Origin: Candidatus Geocrenenecus arthurdayi
GTDB lineage: Archaea > Thermoproteota > Nitrososphaeria_A > Caldarchaeales > Wolframiiraptoraceae
Assembly: GCA_023539395.1 (NCBI GenBank)
Contig: JAKCEX010000012.1
Location: forward strand, 1-32,408
Length of the DNA: 32,408 bases
Reading direction: 5' to 3'
Of the stretch, positions 27,635 through 32,408 are shown one piece after another; the stretch's first letter is position 1, and the number at the start of each line of letters is the position of its first letter. Below the pieces are notes generated by a model. The model made no database searches. It worked only from the letters and a program-made list of their open reading frames with translations, and was not told the origin of the DNA. Made by a program: the position numbers and the translations under genes.

Positions 27635-28120
27635 ATGGACCCTCTCATTCAAATCCTCATATTAGCTGTCTTGGTAAGCTTAGTCACAAACCTTATTCGG
27701 AGGAAATTAATCTCTAGAGAAGATACTTTAAAGATGGCTGAATCCCAACTCTACAAGAAGAGCCTACTCGAAGCTAGAAGGAGAGGAGATGAGAAGCTTA
27801 TCCAGAAATTAATGAAAAAGCAGGAGTATTATCAGAAGATAGATGCACAGATAGCTAAAAAGAACATCATAACATTATTTGCAACCTTGGCAGTATTCTA
27901 CTTAGCATATATTCTTTTGGAACAAGTTTATGGAAACGGTTCCGTAGCCAATCTACCTGCTGATCTAATAATCCCATTCATATCTGAAGGTAACCAATTA
28001 ACAGTTGCAGGATGGTTCATAATCTCCCTAATAGCAGCTGGATTACCAATATCAAAGATACTAGGCTTGGGTGGAGTACCTGAGCTAACTAAAGAAGCTG
28101 AGAAGAAAATCAAAGAATAG
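27635..28120 (+). CDS. DUF106/EMC3-TMCO1-like membrane protein (Oxa1 superfamily)
   Basis: N-terminal TM, cytoplasmic helical hairpin (KLISREDTLKMAESQLYKKSLLEARRRGDEKLIQKLMKKQEYYQKI), further TMs; position after secY is typical. Confidence 0.85.
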   Translation: MDPLIQILILAVLVSLVTNLIRRKLISREDTLKMAESQLYKKSLLEARRRGDEKLIQKLMKKQEYYQKIDAQIAKKNIITLFATLAVFYLAYILLEQVYGNGSVANLPADLIIPFISEGNQLTVAGWFIISLIAAGLPISKILGLGGVPELTKEAEKKIKE

Positions 28121-28200
28121 CATTAAGCTCATAGCATAATATTGAATTAGCGATTTGATTAAAATAAAATAGTGGATTAACGTATTCTTCTGTTAAGAGT

Positions 28201-28473
28201 ATGAGGCGAAGTCTTAGGACTAGGTCTAGGAAGAGGAAGTATGTTCGAACATTAGGTGGGAGGTCCGTTGTGCATTTTGAAGATGAGAAGAGAGACTTCC
28301 ATCATTGTGCGAGGTGTGGTGCTATAATCCATGGTATACCGAGAGAGAAGGATTACAAGCTATCCCATAGCGAGAGAACCGTTGAGAGATACTATGGAGG
28401 TGTACTCTGCCAGAATTGCTTAGACCAATTGATTAGAGATAGAGTATACCTTGAGTGGGTAAAATCTCAGTGA
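28201..28473 (+). CDS. rpl34e: Ribosomal protein L34e
   Basis: RRSLRTRSRKRKYVRTLGGRSVVHFEDEKRDFHHCARCGAIIHGIPR...VLCQNCL. Confidence 0.92.
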   Translation: MRRSLRTRSRKRKYVRTLGGRSVVHFEDEKRDFHHCARCGAIIHGIPREKDYKLSHSERTVERYYGGVLCQNCLDQLIRDRVYLEWVKSQ

Positions 28474-28493
28474 ACGGACAACTCATACATAGA

Positions 28494-29072
28494 TTAGATT
28501 TTGAAGTATTCTTTTACAGCTTGTGAAACTATCCTATAGACTCCAATTATGCTTAGATTACTTGTATCGAGTACTAGGTGGAATGGTGAATAATCTTTCC
28601 CAATCTCTACACCATATAATCTTCTATATATTTCAGCACTATCAATGTCTCTCTTCTTCAATAGCTGTCTAGCTTCTTCGGGTTCAACGTGGCTCCTCTT
28701 AACAAGCCTTTTTACTCTAACATCTTCAGAAGCTTTTAACCATATATTAAATCCATGAGGGTAAAGCCATGGAAGTATCCAGCTATCTATCACTACACCT
28801 CCTTTCTCAGCATATTCTATTAGCTTCTGGTCTACAAGCTTATCGAACTCAGGGTTGGACACCCTCTCTTCTAAGAATCTTAAACCTTCTTCTGTCTCCC
28901 ACCAAGCTTTCCCAATAGGATTGTAGCCTCTCTCTTTAGCAAGCATTTTTAGCCCATCTCCACCTGAGACATACTTGAGTTTGAAAGCTCTCGCAAGCTT
29001 TCTTCCTAAAGTACTCTTACCTGTTGCTGCGAAACCGCTTATACAGATAACTATCTTCTTCTCCATATTCAA
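28494..29072 (-). CDS. cmk: Cytidylate kinase, archaeal type
   Basis: Walker A ICISGFAATGKSTLGRKLA; VVIDSWILPWLYP; VKRLVKRSHVEPEEARQLLKKRDIDSAEIYRRLYG. Confidence 0.87.
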   Translation of the reverse strand: MNMEKKIVICISGFAATGKSTLGRKLARAFKLKYVSGGDGLKMLAKERGYNPIGKAWWETEEGLRFLEERVSNPEFDKLVDQKLIEYAEKGGVVIDSWILPWLYPHGFNIWLKASEDVRVKRLVKRSHVEPEEARQLLKKRDIDSAEIYRRLYGVEIGKDYSPFHLVLDTSNLSIIGVYRIVSQAVKEYFKI

Positions 29073-29240
29073 TAAAATTCAACGCGATTATATTAATATT
29101 CAAATCATGTGAGATTAACAATAAACCTTACTTTCTATATAATGCAATGTTCTCTTACTCCCTTCTTATCTAAGAGTATTTTAATAAGCTTGCCTTGTAA
29201 AAGACTCCAGAAGCTTTGGTTGAAATAGTAGTAATATTTT

Positions 29241-29561
29241 ATGGATGGAGGGGGATTGATGAAAGAAGAAATTGGTAGGATTGTAGTGAAGACTGCTGGT
29301 AGGGAAGCTTCTAAGAAATGTGTCATAGTCTCAGTGGTAGACAAGAATTTCGTTCTCGTTACAGGTCCGAAGAGTTTAACCGGGGTAAAGCGGAGGAGAG
29401 TAAACGTATCCCATTTAGCATTCACCCCTCACAAGATAGATATTAAGGAGAATGCAACCGATGACGAAGTATTAAAGAAGCTTGAAGAAGCAGGATTGAT
29501 AGATTATATGCGCGAATACGTACGGGTTCACCCTAAAGCTTTACCATTGACTACATCATAG
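29241..29561 (+). CDS. rpl14e: Ribosomal protein L14e
   Basis: EIGRIVVKTAGREASKKCVIVSVVDKNFVLVTGPKSLTGVKRRRVNVSHLAFTPHKIDI. Confidence 0.92.
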   Translation: MDGGGLMKEEIGRIVVKTAGREASKKCVIVSVVDKNFVLVTGPKSLTGVKRRRVNVSHLAFTPHKIDIKENATDDEVLKKLEEAGLIDYMREYVRVHPKALPLTTS

Positions 29562-29669
29562 TGGAGAGACTAATCATCTAGACTCATAGAAATTAGAATT
29601 GGTTGGAAGAGCACTTTATTTTTAGAATAATTAATATTGTTCTTAGAGTATTTGCGTTATGGAGCCTAG

Positions 29670-30680
29670 ATGAGTAGTGATATTGTTCCACCTTGGATGA
29701 TTGAATCAAAGATTCTGGTAAGGATCGATGTAGAGAGTAATCCATCTTTTGGTGAAGACCCCTACAATAGACCTCTTAATAGACATATTAAGCTTGGAGT
29801 GATAAATCTTGATAAACCTAGAGGACCTACAAGCCACGACGTTACAAGTAAAGTTAAGTCTCTACTTGCTGTTGAGAGAGCAGGTCATGGTGGAACACTT
29901 GACCCAGCTGTTTCAGGTGTTTTACCAATCCTACTTGATGATGCTACAAAATGCTCTGGAGTAGTTATGAGCGGTGGGAAAGAATACGTATGTGTTATGA
30001 AGCTTCATGGTGACATCTCAGACGTTGAGCTGAAGCATGCTATCAAGATGTTTACAGGGGATATATACCAGCTTCCACCGGTAAGGTCTAGTGTTGCGAG
30101 AACAGTTAGAGTTAGAACAATCTATAGTATAGACCTACTTGAAAGAGATGGAAGATATGTTTTAATGAGGATAGCTTGTTCAGGTGGAACGTATATTAGG
30201 AAACTATGCTATGACATTGGTCTATATCTTGGTATAGGTGCACATATGCAGGAGCTTAGAAGGGTTAGAGCTGGACCTTTTACTGAGAATACAGCTGTAA
30301 CATTACTTGATTTGTATGAAGCAGTAGAAAAATGGAGGGGTGGTGATGAGTCTATGTTAAGAGAGATCATTAGACCTGTTGAGGAAGCTGTAAAACATAT
30401 ACCAAAGATATACTTGCTTGATTCAGCTATAGGTGCAGTGTGTAATGGTGCTAACTTAGCTGTTTCAGGAATCGCAAAGCTGGAAGATAGTGTGAAGAAG
30501 GGTAGAACAGTCGCTCTCATGTCTCTTAAAGGAGAGCTCGTAGCTCTCGGAGTTAGCAGGATGAATGCTGAGGAAATACTAGAAGCAGAACATGGGATAG
30601 CAGTAGATACAGAAAGAGTAATCATGGAGAAGGGGCTATACCCACCAATATGGAAACATGGAGAAAGGAGAAGAAGATAA
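29670..30680 (+). CDS. cbf5: tRNA/rRNA pseudouridine synthase Cbf5 (H/ACA RNP catalytic subunit, TruB family)
   Basis: LDKPRGPTSHDVTSKVK, GHGGTLDPAVSGVLPILL, GTYIRKLCYDIG, C-terminal PUA GIAVDTERVIMEKGLYPPIWK. Confidence 0.93.
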   Translation: MSSDIVPPWMIESKILVRIDVESNPSFGEDPYNRPLNRHIKLGVINLDKPRGPTSHDVTSKVKSLLAVERAGHGGTLDPAVSGVLPILLDDATKCSGVVMSGGKEYVCVMKLHGDISDVELKHAIKMFTGDIYQLPPVRSSVARTVRVRTIYSIDLLERDGRYVLMRIACSGGTYIRKLCYDIGLYLGIGAHMQELRRVRAGPFTENTAVTLLDLYEAVEKWRGGDESMLREIIRPVEEAVKHIPKIYLLDSAIGAVCNGANLAVSGIAKLEDSVKKGRTVALMSLKGELVALGVSRMNAEEILEAEHGIAVDTERVIMEKGLYPPIWKHGERRRR

Positions 30681-30707
30681 AATTAACGATTATGAACCAG
30701 GAGTAGT

Positions 30708-31135
30708 CTAGCCTGACTTTTCTCTAAGATAGAGTTCTAGAATTCTAGGGAAGATTTCTGCCTCTTCTTTCTCATAATGTAAGTCTATGAGTTTTCTAAG
30801 CTCCTTGATTATATTTACTCCTGATTGAGGGCTGTCCAGTAGGTTGATATATTGATGAACAAAATTAATGATAAGCTTATGCTGCTGGAAAACCTCAATT
30901 ACATCTTTACAATCTTCTCTACCGAGGAGTCACAGCGCTTCTTTTAAAATTATAGCTTCTTCATCAATTATGTGCTGTTCAATGTGGGTCCTTAATTCAT
31001 CTACTAAATTTCTCGTTTCAGTATAATCGCCCTTTATGGGAGTTGCTCTATTCTTGAAAGTTTTTCTCTTGATTTTTTATGCTCGTCTATTAAGAGCTTG
31101 ATGAGGGATGGTAATTCGAGTTGACGTGGTCTCAC
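30708..31135 (-). pseudogene. Hemerythrin HHE-domain protein, interrupted by one frameshift and one in-frame TGA
   Basis: Minus-strand reading from GTG 31135: VRPRQLELPSLIKLLIDEHKKSREKLSRIEQLP* / frameshift / IKGDYTETRNLVDELRTHIEQHIIDEEAIILKEAL[TGA]LLGREDCKDVIEVFQQHKLIINFVHQYINLLDSPQSGVNIIKELRKLIDLHYEKEEAEIFPRILELYLREKSG*. Confidence 0.78.
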
Positions 31136-31228
31136 ATTAAGACTTCCATAGCAAGTTTATATTAAAATTGCTTGACCTACTTAGGTAATTGTAGAGCTTA
31201 CTTTATTGTTTTAGCTGGTTCTACTCTA

Positions 31229-32408
31229 CTAAGTTATTGATAATAGTGTTAATACTTCTGAATCTTTTCTAATGTTTTCTATCCTGCAGTACTCGTTTGG
31301 TTTATGAGCCATTCTATCTAGTGTAGACCAGACGACTGCTGGTATATTCTTAGCTCTTAGGAAAGCAGCACATGTTCCTCCACCTATCCCGATTATCTTA
31401 GCATCGATATTCCTTGCTAATTTGAGAGCTTTAGATAAATTGTTTACAATAGGAGATTCGGTAGATGTTGGAGGCGGGGACTCCCACTTCATTACTTCTT
31501 CAACATCTATCTTTACACCGTAGATCGATTCGAAGCTTCTGCATGTTTTCTCTATTACATCTAGAACTTCCCTCAGACTATAGCTTGGGATTATCCTAGA
31601 ATCAAAATAAAATACATCTGTTCCAGGCACAGTATTAATATTATCTATGTTCTGTTCTTTCTTTGTAGGTTCAAAGGTTGATGTCGGCGGGGTAAAGATC
31701 GGGTCTATCTTGCTGAATTTTTCATGTAGTATTTGGTCGAGTGTTGATGCTAGGCGGATTCCGATTCTATGAGCATTAATACCTTCATGGGGGAAAGCAG
31801 CATGTGCTTGTATTCCATGTATTGTGAATCTAAGCCATAGAATGTGTTTTTCAGCAACCTCTATCTCAGACCCATCTGGTGCACCATAATCTAAGACTAC
31901 TGCTTCATCTTCTTCCTTGAAGAATCCCTTCTCAACAAGGTATTTTAATCCATATGTGCTTCCAGCTTCTTCATCTGCTGCGAAAACTAAACCTAGATTC
32001 TTCTTCGGCGTTAACTTAAGCTCTCTAATGATCTTCACTGTAAGTAGCATAGATGCAATCGCCTGACCATTATCTTCAGCTCCTCTACCATAGATTCTAC
32101 CATTCTTTATTACTGGCTTAAATGGGTCTGTCTCCCAAAGCTTTACATCACCTTCAGGCACAGTGTCGATATGGGCTACTAACCATAAAGTTCTACTTCT
32201 ATCTTCACCATTAATCAATGCTAGAATATTCGGTCTAACTCCTTCTTCTACTCTACTATCTGGAACATCGATCTTCTCAACCTTATCCAGACCATATTTA
32301 GCTAAGATATTCAAGATCTTCTCAGCTCTTTTTACTTCACCTAAACCACCACCTAAAGGATTTACAGCAGGAATCTCTAAGATTTCAATAAAAGACTTCA
32401 AGACTTCA
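31229..32408 (-). CDS. M20-family metallopeptidase (ArgE/DapE/ACY1-like), probably running off the right edge
   Basis: LWLVAHIDTVPEGD, GRGAEDNGQAIASML, FAADEEAGSTYGLKYLVE, GIGGGTCAAFLRAKNIPAVVWS. The frame upstream of the TTG at 32401 is still open at the edge. Confidence 0.85.
   Translation of the reverse strand, partial: EVLKSFIEILEIPAVNPLGGGLGEVKRAEKILNILAKYGLDKVEKIDVPDSRVEEGVRPNILALINGEDRSRTLWLVAHIDTVPEGDVKLWETDPFKPVIKNGRIYGRGAEDNGQAIASMLLTVKIIRELKLTPKKNLGLVFAADEEAGSTYGLKYLVEKGFFKEEDEAVVLDYGAPDGSEIEVAEKHILWLRFTIHGIQAHAAFPHEGINAHRIGIRLASTLDQILHEKFSKIDPIFTPPTSTFEPTKKEQNIDNINTVPGTDVFYFDSRIIPSYSLREVLDVIEKTCRSFESIYGVKIDVEEVMKWESPPPTSTESPIVNNLSKALKLARNIDAKIIGIGGGTCAAFLRAKNIPAVVWSTLDRMAHKPNEYCRIENIRKDSEVLTLLSIT

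Noticed and set aside
27645-27660. TTCAAATCC T-loop-like string
   Set aside because: Lies inside the DUF106 coding start; no acceptor or anticodon stem could be formed around it.
32393-32408. Tandem agacttca x2 at the window end
   Set aside because: In-frame coding repeat at the N-terminus of the M20 peptidase; too short to interpret at a truncated edge.
1-32408. CRISPR arrays, tRNA or rRNA genes, prophage modules
   Set aside because: No regularly spaced repeats, no tRNA cloverleaf or conserved T-loop outside coding regions, no rRNA or phage structural genes seen by eye.

Overview
This window is a gene-dense, AT-rich archaeal chromosome segment, most likely from a thermophilic TACK/Thermoproteota-type lineage. 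That placement is inferred from the crenarchaeal-type OB-fold SSB, Hjc, class I LysRS, archaeal r-protein order and TATA-type promoters; no database search was possible. From left to right it contains: (1) a coiled-coil protein cut by the left edge, a signal-peptide/TM/winged-HTH protein, Hjc resolvase, a wHTH-like ORF overlapping hjc convergently, a coiled-coil/zinc-ribbon protein and SSB; (2) an eroded region with a frameshifted aspartic-protease-like gene and a degenerate IS transposase; (3) class I lysS, an archaeal methyltransferase, dtdA and a COG2522-type HTH regulator; (4) a tungsto/molybdopterin cluster (moaD, moeB, aor, moeA-PBP fusion, moeA); (5) a THUMP protein, a HEYLH zincin-like protein, ThiR, and a MerT-like/HMA/thioredoxin triple-domain fusion; (6) the distal spc-type ribosomal cluster S14-S8-L6-L32e-L19e-L18-S5-L30-L15-secY-DUF106-L34e-(cmk inverted)-L14e-cbf5, where S14 is absent from the ORF track and adk is absent at its usual place; (7) a hemerythrin-like pseudogene and an M20 peptidase running to the right edge. 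The most notable items are the MerT-HMA-Trx fusion, the three decayed genes the ORF track misses or only partly shows, the SSB/coiled-coil/Hjc neighbourhood, and a perfect palindrome inside the ssb coding start. No rRNA, tRNA or CRISPR array was found.
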